Positions 1 through 8,397 of a DNA stretch of 64,000 nt are shown one piece after another (positions within the stretch are counted from its first letter, which is position 1; the number at the start of each line of letters is the position of its first letter). The translations under genes were made by a program, and so were the position numbers. The notes below the pieces were generated by a model. That model was not told the DNA's origin and made no database searches. It saw only the letters and a program-made list of their open reading frames with translations. Source of the stretch: JALYUM01 sp036688685 (GTDB taxonomy: Bacteria; Pseudomonadota; Gammaproteobacteria; Burkholderiales; Burkholderiaceae_D); NCBI RefSeq assembly GCF_036688685.1, contig NZ_JAQQPS010000002.1, forward strand, positions 1 through 64,000, written 5' to 3'.

Positions 1-153
1 ACGTTGCGCAACTACCTAAAAATCTACAACAACAGCATCCCACAGCGCGCTCTCGATCACCAAACGCCTGTCCAGGCCCTGAAAAACTGGCACGATAAAA
101 AGCCAGAATTATTCGTTAAACGCGTCTATAACCAAGCGGGTCTTGACATCTAA
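1..153 (+). CDS. IS transposase/integrase C-terminus (partial)
   Basis: The frame is open from the window edge and encodes 50 residues up to a TAA at 151. It reads like the end of an rve-type integrase core: NYLKIYNNSIPQRAL, then a TPVQALKNW segment, then a lysine-rich tail. This tail is typical of IS481/IS3-family transposases, which move insertion sequences by DDE chemistry. The catalytic core lies outside the window, so it cannot be said whether the element is intact. It marks the left part of an AT-richer accessory block. No terminal inverted repeat was recognised downstream. Confidence 0.7.
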   Translation, partial: TLRNYLKIYNNSIPQRALDHQTPVQALKNWHDKKPELFVKRVYNQAGLDI

Positions 154-172
154 CTAAGGTTATCGGAATGGT

Positions 173-979
173 ATGATCTATCAAGACGCGAAGCATGAGC
201 TTGGCACACCCACAAATCAGCTTGTTAACCAATCATCGGACGGAACTTTGAACAATTCAAAAGTCTTTATAGCTTCTTCAACTGAAGGGTTAAACATAGC
301 ATATGATATACAGACCAATCTTGCGCATGATGCTGATTGTACAGCTTGGCCGCAGGGAATATTTGAGTTGTCGGTTCCGCCAATCGACTCGCTAATTAAG
401 CAGTTAGACAACTCAGACTTTGCTATTTTTGTGTTTAGTCCTGACGACGAAATCAAGATGCGCGGTAATACTACCAATTCCGTGCGTGATAACGTCTTGT
501 TTGAACTAGGGCTCTTTATTGGGCGTCTCGGAAAAAACCGTTGTTTCATCGTTGCCCCAGACGCCCATCCGATGCGTATCGCAAGTGATCTAGTAGGCGT
601 TACACCCGCTACTTACTCCAGCAAACGGGACCCGGCTGAGATGGCAGCTAATTTGGGTCCTGCATGTCAATCAATCAGACGTGCAATCAGGACATTAGGA
701 CGTTTCAACCCTGATGTCGAGCCAGGGCACATACCAGTTACAGAGTCCGATAGCTACGATGACGTAGATAAGAAGCTTATTTTGCAGCAGTGGCTAAACA
801 CGAGTGCACAGGCAATCACAGCATATAAGTATGACGATTTGGATAATAAACTGAAGTTAGATCGCGGTACGGTTCGACGCTTTTTAAGCGAAGTATTAGA
901 TGAAACAAAATATTTTGAATTATTGAAGGAAGGTGGCAACTTCTTTATGCTGAAAGATCTCCCATTGCATTATGAATAG
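173..979 (+). CDS. TIR-like nucleotide-binding protein (CAP12/Pycsar effector type)
   Basis: A 268-residue protein. Residues 30-125 match the TIR-like fold of PF10137: KVFIASS opens the first strand, NSDFAIFVFSPDDE (80-93) is the core strand and acidic loop, and VRDNVLFELGLFIGRLG (104-120) carries the conserved glutamate (Glu111) helix. Family members act as NADases in Pycsar/CBASS anti-phage defence or as stand-alone predicted nucleotide-binding proteins. The last ~90 residues form a second, probably helical domain with a winged-helix feel (LDRGTVRRFLSEVL) that I cannot name. No cyclase gene lies beside it, so the trigger is unknown. Base composition is AT-rich compared with the rest of the window, which suggests acquisition by transfer. 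Confidence 0.75.
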   Translation: MIYQDAKHELGTPTNQLVNQSSDGTLNNSKVFIASSTEGLNIAYDIQTNLAHDADCTAWPQGIFELSVPPIDSLIKQLDNSDFAIFVFSPDDEIKMRGNTTNSVRDNVLFELGLFIGRLGKNRCFIVAPDAHPMRIASDLVGVTPATYSSKRDPAEMAANLGPACQSIRRAIRTLGRFNPDVEPGHIPVTESDSYDDVDKKLILQQWLNTSAQAITAYKYDDLDNKLKLDRGTVRRFLSEVLDETKYFELLKEGGNFFMLKDLPLHYE

Positions 980-1011
980 TATCATTCGATTTACCCGAAC
1001 GCATCATCGAC

Positions 1012-1410
1012 GTGAAAGCATATACAGTGGTTAGTGGCGGTGCGGGGGTACGAATGCAAGTAAGGGTAGTAAAGATGCGCGACAAGGGCGTAGAACACGA
1101 CCGTAGAGCCTTGCGTGACCTCTTGGGCAGAGGAATGCTGCTCATCATGGACGTCTCTGATCAGGGTCTACGGCGTCCTGCGAAGGTCGCACGGCTGATG
1201 CAGGGGAACGATGTACGCCATAAGCTTACTGACGTTCCTATAGTATCGTGTAGCGAGGGAAGGTTTACGCTGGCCGGACTCGCATGGCACAGTAACAGAG
1301 ACGTAAAAGCGGTTGATTGCGCACAAAGCTGGCTATTCTCCCTAGATGTCGAAACGAAAACCAACTTGTCTATGTCTGAGCATCGGAATGTGAGTGCACA
1401 AATTGAGTAG
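1012..1410 (+). CDS. Hypothetical protein
   Basis: A 132-residue frame with a GTG start, 32 bases after the TIR gene and in the same direction. No family was recognised. It is rich in basic residues in the first half (MQVRVVKMRDKGVEHDRR) and has no signal peptide or membrane segment. No clear Shine-Dalgarno sequence precedes the GTG. Its stop abuts the end of the convergent gene at 1411. The close spacing suggests it could be co-transcribed with the TIR gene, but coding status is uncertain. Confidence 0.4.
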   Translation: MKAYTVVSGGAGVRMQVRVVKMRDKGVEHDRRALRDLLGRGMLLIMDVSDQGLRRPAKVARLMQGNDVRHKLTDVPIVSCSEGRFTLAGLAWHSNRDVKAVDCAQSWLFSLDVETKTNLSMSEHRNVSAQIE

Positions 1411-2070
1411 CTACGAAGGCACTTGGCCAAACAGATACGGACCGAACAGCCTACCCTCGCACCAGCACCACACACCCTGATCCAGAGCCATACAAACACC
1501 AAGCGACAGGGTGACTATGGCTTTCTGCTTTGCGCTACTAAGGGTTACTTTGTACGCAGATTCATCAACTGATTGCAAGCCAGAGAGTATCGACTGGTAA
1601 GCCATCCAAGCTGTGAATATTTGGGGGTAATCTCGATGAAATCGCTTTGCCGCAGCCAACGCAGTTGGGTCGCGCATGTCCGTTCCTGGAGGGAAACCAA
1701 ATTCGTCAATAAGCCGGTACGCTACCGTCACACCGGCGGGGTCTTGCTTGCTACATATGCTATCTAACTTTCCAAGGTAGAAAGCAATATCGCCGTTTGC
1801 GGCCTGAATGTGGGCTTGGTCAAACATATGCTTCGTCGTCTGCTGCTGAAGCATAGACTGATAAGCCAATACCGCGAACGCCATGAGTGCTAACAGCGGC
1901 CCGTAGATTCCGGACATTGCGGAACCCATTTCCGCCCACCTTTGATGATTACGGCTTACTTCTGGTCCGAACGTATGGACATACAGCACAATTGGAGTAA
2001 GTAGTAACCCCCAAACTGCAAAATGCTTCAAAAATCTACCCATTGGCCGGAACCGATTGCGTAAGTTCAT
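1411..2070 (-). CDS. Hypothetical membrane protein with two N-terminal TM helices
   Basis: 219 residues. There are two hydrophobic segments, about residues 12-30 (FAVWGLLLTPIVLYVHTF) and 52-70 (IYGPLLALMAFAVLAYQSM), followed by a soluble region. The pattern of a short loop, a GxxxxPLLALMAF helix and a glutamine-rich coil resembles proteins annotated as putative phage abortive infection (PF16872), but I see no decisive motif. It stands convergent to the frame at 1012 in the same AT-rich block as the TIR gene, so a defence role is possible but only inferred. Confidence 0.55.
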   Translation of the reverse strand: MNLRNRFRPMGRFLKHFAVWGLLLTPIVLYVHTFGPEVSRNHQRWAEMGSAMSGIYGPLLALMAFAVLAYQSMLQQQTTKHMFDQAHIQAANGDIAFYLGKLDSICSKQDPAGVTVAYRLIDEFGFPPGTDMRDPTALAAAKRFHRDYPQIFTAWMAYQSILSGLQSVDESAYKVTLSSAKQKAIVTLSLGVCMALDQGVWCWCEGRLFGPYLFGQVPS

Positions 2071-2281
2071 AGATTTCTTAAGTTGTTATTTTATAAAATA
2101 CTAGCATACCTCGCTATAGTGAGCTACGCAAACGAAGCCATTTATCGAAGTCTCATCCCTTATCACATGGGCAGGGTCTAATGGATGAGCAGCGGGAACC
2201 CTCAGGAATCTATCAGAAGCCTTGTAAACACTAGAGTCTAGTGATAATATCACTGGATCTAAACTCTTTTGGTAAATCTCC

Positions 2282-2848
2282 ATGACCACCTACGGCTACG
2301 CACGCACCTCAACAGTTGAACAAGTAGCCGGACTGGCCGATCAGGTTGCCAAGCTCAAAGAAGCCGGGTGTACCGACCAGTCGATTTACAAAGAGCAAAT
2401 CAGCAGCGTAAAGATGGCTGACCGGGCGGAATTCGCAAAGGTACTCGCCAAGCTCACCAAAGGCGACGTACTGGTCTTTACGAGCCTTTCCCGTGTGGCC
2501 CGTTCAATGATCCACATGATCGAGATCGAAGCCGCTGTGGCCGCTGTAGGGGCATCAATGCGCATTCTGGATATGGCGGTGGATACCAGTACGCCCCAAG
2601 GTCGCCTGACGTTCAACCTGTTCAGCAGCATCGCGCAGTTTGAACGGGAGAACATGCTTGAGCGCCAGAAGGTCGGTATCGCCGCCGCGAAGGCTAAGGG
2701 CAAGTACACAGGGCGTGCGCCTACGGCTCAGAAGAAGACCGCACAGGTACTCGCCATGCACGCCAAGGGCAACACCAAGCAGGAGATCGCGGGGGCTTGT
2801 GGCATCGGAATCGCCAGCGTTTACCGCATCCTGAAAACAGCGTTTTAA
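2282..2848 (+). CDS. Serine recombinase (resolvase/invertase family)
   Basis: 188 residues, close to the usual length of small resolvases. It opens with YGYARTS, placing the catalytic serine at residue 10. It has the conserved VFTSLSRVARS and the F-SSIAQFERE-MLERQ segment of the catalytic and dimerisation helices. A C-terminal helix-turn-helix follows (NTKQEIAGACGIGIASVYRIL). Family members cut and rejoin DNA at short crossover sites through a 5'-phosphoserine. Inverted repeats typical of res or gix sites were not recognised nearby. It is probably a remnant or working part of a mobile element in this accessory block. Confidence 0.9.
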   Translation: MTTYGYARTSTVEQVAGLADQVAKLKEAGCTDQSIYKEQISSVKMADRAEFAKVLAKLTKGDVLVFTSLSRVARSMIHMIEIEAAVAAVGASMRILDMAVDTSTPQGRLTFNLFSSIAQFERENMLERQKVGIAAAKAKGKYTGRAPTAQKKTAQVLAMHAKGNTKQEIAGACGIGIASVYRILKTAF

Positions 2849-3140
2849 CCGGCTGGGCTTTGCCATCAAAGAGCGTAGAATCACACTTTCCCCGAACCTC
2901 ACCGACCACTACCACCAGCACACAGAACCATGCGCATACGAACAGCAATGGCTTAGACCGTGCCGCACATTGAAGACTAGTTTATCCTTTGGCTATGCTA
3001 TAGCCGGGGCGGTTGCACCCCCAAAGTTGCTTATATTGGGTGTCCAAATGTAGTCTCTTGTGAGGTCGCACGGCTTTCCCGTTCGCTGAATAAATCAACA
3101 CTTTGGGTAACCCAAAGAAGCGCATGGAAAGTAGGATCAC

Positions 3141-3977
3141 GTGGACAACTGGCTTGCATACAAACAAGAATTAGAGGTTAGGATCGCCAAAGGAACTTTT
3201 CCCCCTGGGCATCCATTAACCCTTCGCATTAATGAAATTATGATCGAAGACCGGGTATTTCAACACCGGTCGGGTAGTGAATGGGCAAGCGATTCCCACA
3301 CTAAAGCTTTGCTCAAAAGTCTCAAGAACACCTCAGGGAAGCCGTTTGAACCGCTCACTGTATTTTGGGTTGGCGATGCTTGGGTCGTCATCGACGGCCA
3401 CCATAGGCTCATGGCGTACAGCGAGTATCAGTTCGATGAACCTATTCCTGTAAAAGCGTTTGAGGGGTCATTAGACGAGGCTGTAGGCGAAGCACTTAGG
3501 GCGAACTCTCACGACAAGCTGACGATGTCAGCAAAGGAAAAGACGAACGCTGCATGGCGGCTGGTTATCGGGTCCACGTTGTCCATTAACGTCACAGCTG
3601 AAGTCTCCCTTGCATCGCGGGCGACTGTGGTCACGATGCGGAAGGTGCGGGATGTGCTGGTTGCGAAAACGAACCTTGGGCATGTGGGGTCTATGGACTG
3701 GCCCACTGCAAGGGCTAGGTTTGATGGGAATGATTCCGAGTTCGGCAACGGAAACGAATGGCTGGATAGGAAGGCACGGCACATTGCCGAGCAGCTGAAA
3801 AAGACGTTTGGAAGGGAATTGAGCAAGTACCCTAGGGCGCTGTGGATGGCACTTGAGGCATACGATCCCAACCTTGCAATTTCTTTCTGCGAGGAATACG
3901 GCATCGACCCTGAGGTGCTTGGGTATGACTACGGTGAGCCTGACGATACCGACGATGGAAGCGCGGCGGACTTCTAA
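3141..3977 (+). CDS. ParB/Srx-fold nuclease-domain protein
   Basis: 278 residues from a GTG start with a weak AGGA upstream. Residues ~30-135 have the ParB/Srx layout: a PLTVFWVGDAWVVIDGHHRLMAY core strand-helix and an LRANSHDKLTMSAKEK helix. The GHHRL motif is the family's box used for nucleotide (CTP or ATP) binding. The rest is helical with no recognised domain. There is no parA partner, so it is more likely an orphan ParB-like protein of a mobile element than a chromosome-partition protein. The C-terminus is acidic. Confidence 0.7.
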   Translation: MDNWLAYKQELEVRIAKGTFPPGHPLTLRINEIMIEDRVFQHRSGSEWASDSHTKALLKSLKNTSGKPFEPLTVFWVGDAWVVIDGHHRLMAYSEYQFDEPIPVKAFEGSLDEAVGEALRANSHDKLTMSAKEKTNAAWRLVIGSTLSINVTAEVSLASRATVVTMRKVRDVLVAKTNLGHVGSMDWPTARARFDGNDSEFGNGNEWLDRKARHIAEQLKKTFGRELSKYPRALWMALEAYDPNLAISFCEEYGIDPEVLGYDYGEPDDTDDGSAADF

Positions 3978-4110
3978 CGAGTAACGCAGGGACAACCCAA
4001 GGTAGGCTAAGGATAACAGCTAATTAGCCTACCTACACCCTCCAAGAGTGGCAAGGGATGCGAGTCATCAGAAAAGGAGGAGGGGGGGGCTATATGAATG
4101 CGAAATGAAA

Positions 4111-4176
4111 AAAGGGTTTTCTGGTACTCCAAAACACTACTCCAACTAGGGGAGATGCTTGGCCAGAAAACCCTTT
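4111..4176. repeat. 14-bp perfect inverted repeat, 38-bp loop
   Basis: The arms AAAGGGTTTTCTGG (4111-4124) and CCAGAAAACCCTTT (4163-4176) are exact complements. They lie between the ParB-like gene and the 3' end of the tRNA-Ser gene. The loop is too long and the arms too T-poor at the end for a standard terminator. It could be a protein-binding or recombination site at the edge of the accessory block. A run of eight G residues lies just upstream at 4082-4089. Confidence 0.5.
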
Positions 4177-4208
4177 GCATTCAACAGCTTACAGCTTGTT
4201 CCAAATCT

Positions 4209-4298
4209 TGGCGGAGAGAGGGGGATTCGAACCCCCGATAGGTTTGACCCTATACACGCTTTCCAGGCGTGCGACTTCAACCGCTCATCCACCTCTCC
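4209..4298 (-). tRNA. tRNA-Ser (anticodon GGA)
   Basis: Read on the minus strand this is a 90-nt class II tRNA. It has a GGAGAGG acceptor strand pairing with TCTCTCC, a D-arm TGAGCGGTTGAAGTC, an anticodon arm CACGC-CTGGAAA-GCGTG with anticodon GGA, a long variable arm, a T-arm GGGGGTTCGAATCCCCC and an encoded CCA. It reads UCC/UCU codons. Its 3' end faces the AT-rich block at lower coordinates, the usual orientation for tRNA-targeted integration, though no tyrosine integrase or repeated tRNA end was seen in the window. Confidence 0.95.
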
Positions 4299-4439
4299 TG
4301 GTGTCCTGCCTTCGCTTTCACGAAGCCGCGTATTATAGCAAGGATTCCGCACGGCACAACAACAATCGCCGCCATCAGCGAATGTCGAAGGAGACAGGTG
4401 GCAGGCCGGCGATCTGGCCGGTGAGTTTACCCGGTTATT

Positions 4440-4812
4440 TCGCGAAGTAGATCCCGTGTAAGAGCCCGCCTTGACGACCGTGCCAGCCGGAAGCGCGATG
4501 TTCTGGGCGTTGCAGTGCTTGACCAGCCAGTGCAGCAAGCGGCGCGGGTCGCCGGCCGGGTTGGCGGCGGGGCCGCTGAAAATGTCGCGGCCATCGAGTT
4601 GCAAATACGCCGCCGGGTTGATGAAATCGACATCGTCGCGGTAGTAGATGAACTCGCCAATGACCAGTGCGCCGTGGTTCTGCAAGTCCGCCAGCTGCGT
4701 CAGCTTCGACCCGTCGGGCCAGCCGGCCAGCCTGCTCGAGACGATTTCGATGGCGGCGCCCATGCCCCCAATGCTCGAGAGTACCTCGGCCTCGGTGGCC
4801 GCTGGCGTGCCC
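4440..4812 (-). pseudogene. 2-keto-4-pentenoate hydratase / FAH-family remnant
   Basis: The minus-strand translation reads TEAEVL, AAIEIVSSRLAGWP, LADLQNHGALVIGEF, PAGDPRRLLHWLVKH and GTVVKAGSYTG, the C-terminal half of a 2-keto-4-pentenoate hydratase or related fumarylacetoacetase-fold enzyme. The 5' half is missing and replaced in frame by transporter sequence. Near 4450 one base appears lost: the expected SYTG-IYFAK continuation is in another frame and ends at once. The gene cannot encode a working enzyme. Confidence 0.7.
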
Positions 4813-4947
4813 GGCAGGACGATGCTGACGATGAAGTGCAGTTGCCAGTTGCCGGTCTGGTCGATGATGTAGCCCGATACCACCGGCGACAGGATGGCCG
4901 CCATGGCCGAGCCGGTTTTCATCATGCCGCTGGCGGTGCCGCTGCAC
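4813..4947 (-). pseudogene. MFS transporter remnant
   Basis: About 45 codons read CSGTASGMMKTGSAMAAILS, then a PVVSGYIIDQTGNWQ segment and FIVSIVL. This is the late transmembrane region of an anion:cation symporter-type MFS permease, such as those for hexuronates or aromatic acids. Both flanks are cut: the 5' side meets an aminotransferase remnant and the 3' side meets a hydratase remnant in frame. It is a small leftover from deletions. Confidence 0.65.
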
Positions 4948-5190
4948 TCAGGCGTTGTCGATCGCGCGGCGCAGGCGCGTTTCGATGGCGTCCGTATCGA
5001 CGCCGTGGTGCCAGCCTTGGATGCCGGGCAAGTCCAGGAACGCGGGCTTCCCGCCCAGCGCTTCGGCCATTTTTTTCACAGCGTGGCGAAGTGGCTGGTT
5101 TCGTACATCAGCACGTGATCGCCGGCGCTCAGGGTATTGATCAGCGCCGCTTCCCAGGCCCCGGTGCCGCACTGGCTGCGGCTTGCCCGG
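4948..5190 (-). pseudogene. Class V aminotransferase (serine-glyoxylate type) remnant
   Basis: The minus strand reads GTGAWEAALINTLSAGDHVL, MYETSHFATL, then in the next frame KKMAEALGGKPAFL and HGVDTDAIETRLR. This is the N-terminal third of a serine-glyoxylate or alanine-glyoxylate aminotransferase. One C (plus strand) is missing next to the T-run at 5070-5076, so the expected TLWKKMAE becomes TL-stop. The rest of the enzyme, including the PLP lysine, is absent. Confidence 0.7.
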
Positions 5191-5335
5191 TCTGAAAAGC
5201 CAGCGCAACAGCAGGCCGCCCGCCCGACACCTGGTTGACGCGCTTATTTTTCCGATTCTGGTCTGGCGGCAGACAACACCAGCCGCCAGGCGTGCATCAT
5301 GCAGATTCGAACCAATGCGCGAACGGAACCCGATC

Positions 5336-6034
5336 ATGATGTCCAGCCTGCCCGACCAATTCCACGCCCTGATCATCGGCGCCTCCGGCACCATCGGCGC
5401 TGCCTTCGTCGACCTGCTGCAAGCCTCGCCCCGCTGCGCCAGCGTCACCGGCCTGCACCGCCATTCCCAGCCGCCCATCGACTTCGCCGACGAAGACAGC
5501 ATTGCCCGTGCCGCCAGCGCGCTGTCTGCCGGCCCGCGTTTCCACCTGATCATCAACGCCGCCGGCTTGCTGCACAGTGAAGATTTCATGCCGGAAAAGC
5601 GCCTGGCCGACCTCAGTTACGCGCAGATGCAGGCCACCTTCCAGGCCAACACCTTCGGCCCGGCGCTGCTGCTGCGCCACTTCGTGCCGCTGCTCGACCG
5701 TGAACGCGCCATCATGGCCATGCTGTCGGCCAAGGTGGGCAGCATCGGCGACAACCGGCTCGGGGGCTGGTACAGCTACCGCGCCTCGAAATCGGCACTG
5801 AACATGATGGTCAAGACCGCCGCCATCGAAGTGGCGCGCACGCAGCAGAACAGCGTCCTGGTCGCGTTGCACCCAGGTACCGTCAATTCGCGACTGTCGC
5901 GCCCGTTTCGCGGCGAAACCATTGGCCGCGCGGCAGACCTTGCCGCCACGGAGATGCTGCATGTGCTTGACGGCTTGGTGCCTGACGACAGCGGCGCTTT
6001 TCGATCCTACGACGGTACCCAGCTGCCATGGTGA
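5336..6034 (+). CDS. SDR-family oxidoreductase (C-factor/CsgA-like)
   Basis: 232 residues. It has the Rossmann start IIGASGTIGAAF in place of the usual TGxxxGIG, NAAG at the fourth strand, and SAKVGSIGDN then YSYRASKSAL as the catalytic Ser and Tyr-x3-Lys. These are features of the short-chain dehydrogenases related to C-factor. The ATG at 5336 was chosen because a GGAA lies seven bases upstream and homology to the fold begins there; the frame is open further upstream into pseudogene sequence. Substrate unknown. It is convergent with the GH144 gene. Confidence 0.85.
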   Translation: MMSSLPDQFHALIIGASGTIGAAFVDLLQASPRCASVTGLHRHSQPPIDFADEDSIARAASALSAGPRFHLIINAAGLLHSEDFMPEKRLADLSYAQMQATFQANTFGPALLLRHFVPLLDRERAIMAMLSAKVGSIGDNRLGGWYSYRASKSALNMMVKTAAIEVARTQQNSVLVALHPGTVNSRLSRPFRGETIGRAADLAATEMLHVLDGLVPDDSGAFRSYDGTQLPW

Positions 6035-6049
6035 GTAGGGCAATCCGCT

Positions 6050-7420
6050 TCAAGACTGATGCGTTCGATGGGGCGGTTGGTCCAGCCAGCCGCCGCGAAA
6101 TCCTGCGCGCTTCAAACCGTCGCGCAGGTACCGGTTCGAGCGCATCAGCTTCCAGGTGAAGTCGTGTAGGTGGTTGTCGATCATGATCACCGTCGGGCCC
6201 TCGTTGATGCCGAAGTGGTAGGGCGAGACCCAGCCAGGATGGTCCATGCCCGGCGCCTTGTACGCGGCCGAAAACGAGGCCTTGAAGCCGTACGGGTCGA
6301 CTTCGCACAAGGGCAGCTTGTGGAAAAATTCGATCGTCGGCACCACGATCTCGGGCGCGAACGGCAAGCTGGCGGCGGCCACCCAGGGCGCGACGGTGCC
6401 GTCGTCCGGGCCGTACGGCGCGCCGCGGGCGGTGTAGTTGTAGAAGCGGCGCTTGACGCCGTCCACCGTCAGCACCTTGTTGCCGGGGCCGTCGCTGGCG
6501 GTGAAGCCCCAGCACAGCGCGCTGTAGTGAGCGAAATCGTTTGGGTTGTGGATGGCGTATTGTTGCTGGACGTGCGTGGCGCGCCGGCTGTTTTCGAAGT
6601 AGTCGCTGTCGTGCGCGTGCATGAAGTCGTCGCGCAGGCCGCGAAAATCGATCCACAGGTGCGACATCTGGTGGATGAACAAGGGGCCGGCATACAGGTA
6701 GTCGATGCCGTATTCCGTCTTCCATTCGTACGATGCGGCCTGGGCGGCGTAGCTGTCGGCGCCGATGGGAAAGGTGGGCGAGCCGAGCGCCAGTATGTAC
6801 AGGATCAGCGCCTCGCTATAACCCTCCCAGCGCCACTTCAAAAAGCCCGCCCTCGGCTTGTAGCCGTGAGAGAGCAGGGGCGACCCGGCCAGCATCCACT
6901 GCCAGTCCACGCGCCGGTACAGCATGTCGGCCAGTTCGCCGATGGCGCGTTCGTCGTCATCGGCGCCGTCGAAATACTGGGCGGCGGTCAGCATGCCGGC
7001 GATCAGCAAGGCTGTGTCGATGCTCGAGAGCTCGCAATTCCACACGCGGCGTCCGCTCTGCATGTCGAGGAAGTGGTAATAAAATCCCTTGTAGCCGGTG
7101 GCGTCGACGCCGGTACCTTGTTCGCTGCCGGCAAAAAAGCGCAGCGTCGCCAGCGTGATGGCGACCGCGTCGCGCCGCGTCATGAAGCCGCGCTCGACGC
7201 CGATCGGGTAGATCGTCAGCGCCATGCCCACGGCGGCGATGCTGGCCGGCGCGCTCTGGTCCGTTTTGTCGCGAATGAGGCCATTCGCCGGATTGACCTG
7301 GTGCACGAAGTAGGCGAACGATTCTTCCTGCAGGCTGCGCAGCAAGGCCAGCATGGATGGGGAAATGGCCGCCTGGGGTTGCGGGTTTGCTTTCAGCTTG
7401 CAGCGCAATGTGATTGCCAT
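6050..7420 (-). CDS. Glucoamylase-like GH144 family (beta-1,2-glucan hydrolase)
   Basis: 456 residues. The sequence follows the PF10091/GH144 family: GYKGFYYHFLDMQSGRR, WNCELSSIDTALL, LSHGYKPRAGFLKWRWEGY, YALCWG-type segments, GTVAPW and EIVVPTIEFF. Characterised GH144 members hydrolyse beta-1,2-glucan to sophorooligosaccharides; some relatives are only annotated as glucoamylase. Most are exported, but I see no signal peptide from the chosen ATG at 7420 (MAITLRCKLK). A longer frame upstream to 7570 gives no leader either. A cytoplasmic role, or a missed leader, should be considered. Confidence 0.8.
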   Translation of the reverse strand: MAITLRCKLKANPQPQAAISPSMLALLRSLQEESFAYFVHQVNPANGLIRDKTDQSAPASIAAVGMALTIYPIGVERGFMTRRDAVAITLATLRFFAGSEQGTGVDATGYKGFYYHFLDMQSGRRVWNCELSSIDTALLIAGMLTAAQYFDGADDDERAIGELADMLYRRVDWQWMLAGSPLLSHGYKPRAGFLKWRWEGYSEALILYILALGSPTFPIGADSYAAQAASYEWKTEYGIDYLYAGPLFIHQMSHLWIDFRGLRDDFMHAHDSDYFENSRRATHVQQQYAIHNPNDFAHYSALCWGFTASDGPGNKVLTVDGVKRRFYNYTARGAPYGPDDGTVAPWVAAASLPFAPEIVVPTIEFFHKLPLCEVDPYGFKASFSAAYKAPGMDHPGWVSPYHFGINEGPTVIMIDNHLHDFTWKLMRSNRYLRDGLKRAGFRGGWLDQPPHRTHQS

Positions 7421-7484
7421 TGTTGTCCGATCTACAGCATTTGATGGCGTGACTGTAGCATCGGCATTCTGCGCCCGACGTTCG

Positions 7485-8180
7485 CTACCGTACCGAGCGC
7501 GGCGCGCTGCTGTCCGGTTCAGGACTTGCCCATTCCATACCAAATGGCAACACCGCCGGCCCGAAGACAAAGTGCAGCACCCGGCGGCGGCTGTCCCCGG
7601 TCGCCTTCGATGAAGCGTGTAACAGGAGTGGCCGCATCGCCATGCCGCCGCCCGGCGCGACCGGGCATACCACTTCGCCGCGCGTCGCCTTCAAGTGGGC
7701 CTTGTCCGCCTCCTGGATCCGGCCCGCCAGGTGCGAACCGGGAACGACTTTCAAGGCGCCGTCATGGGCCTGGCAAGCGTCGATGTGCAGGCGCAGGGCG
7801 ACCAGTTGTGCGAGCACGGCCACTGGCGGCTGGACGAACAGCGTACCATCCTTGTCCGACCACCCGCTCAGTGCCGGATCGTCGACGCGGCGCGCCACCG
7901 GAATGCTCAGGTCCTGGTGCGGCGCGACCAGCCAGTTCTGGTCGCGCGACTTTTCGAAGGCCGTGCATTGCACACTGACGAAACCGGCAGGGAGCAGGCC
8001 GGCCGCGACCAGCTGGCCGCGCAGCTTGTCGGCCAGCGCAGCGCACCACGGCAAGGACAGCATCTCGCGCGGGCGCGCCATCGTCTGGGCCAGCATGGCC
8101 GCGATGGCCTGCAGTTCGGCCGCGTCGACCATCGCGGGCAGGGTGACATGGCCCGATTGCGTAAAGCTGTCTGCGTACAT
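7485..8180 (-). CDS. Phytanoyl-CoA dioxygenase (PhyH) family protein
   Basis: 231 residues. The Fe(II)/2-oxoglutarate triad is visible as HQD in VAPHQDLSIP and a distal His in LLLHASSKA, with RRVLHFVFG supplying the arginine that binds 2-oxoglutarate. KVVPGSHLAG is the standard pre-core motif. Enzymes of this family hydroxylate small hydrophobic or amino-acid-like substrates; the target here is unknown. It stands alone between the GH144 gene and a divergent RIO kinase gene. No clear Shine-Dalgarno precedes the ATG. Confidence 0.85.
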   Translation of the reverse strand: MYADSFTQSGHVTLPAMVDAAELQAIAAMLAQTMARPREMLSLPWCAALADKLRGQLVAAGLLPAGFVSVQCTAFEKSRDQNWLVAPHQDLSIPVARRVDDPALSGWSDKDGTLFVQPPVAVLAQLVALRLHIDACQAHDGALKVVPGSHLAGRIQEADKAHLKATRGEVVCPVAPGGGMAMRPLLLHASSKATGDSRRRVLHFVFGPAVLPFGMEWASPEPDSSAPRSVR

Positions 8181-8397
8181 GGTAGGTTTCGTGGAATGGC
8201 GACCCGCTATGTTAGACGATTGCGCCTGTGCGCCGCACCGCAGGTGCCGTCTTGCAATGGAACTATCCCGGGTCGGTTAAAATGCTTGCCTGCGCACCCA
8301 CATCCGTCCCGTTTGTCGCGGACGGCGCCCAACCAACCACCAGTAAAGCGCACCCTGGCCGCGCCGCATGCCGCACGCGCGCCGCCACGCAGAATCC

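Noticed and set aside
4082..4089. Run of eight G residues after an AGGAGG
   Set aside because: It leads only to a four-codon frame (ATG AAT GCG AAA TGA), so phase variation of a gene cannot be claimed.
4146..4925. A 259-codon minus-strand open frame that looks like one gene
   Set aside because: It is an accidental fusion of transporter and hydratase fragments that continues through the antisense of unrelated sequence and the tRNA-Ser gene.
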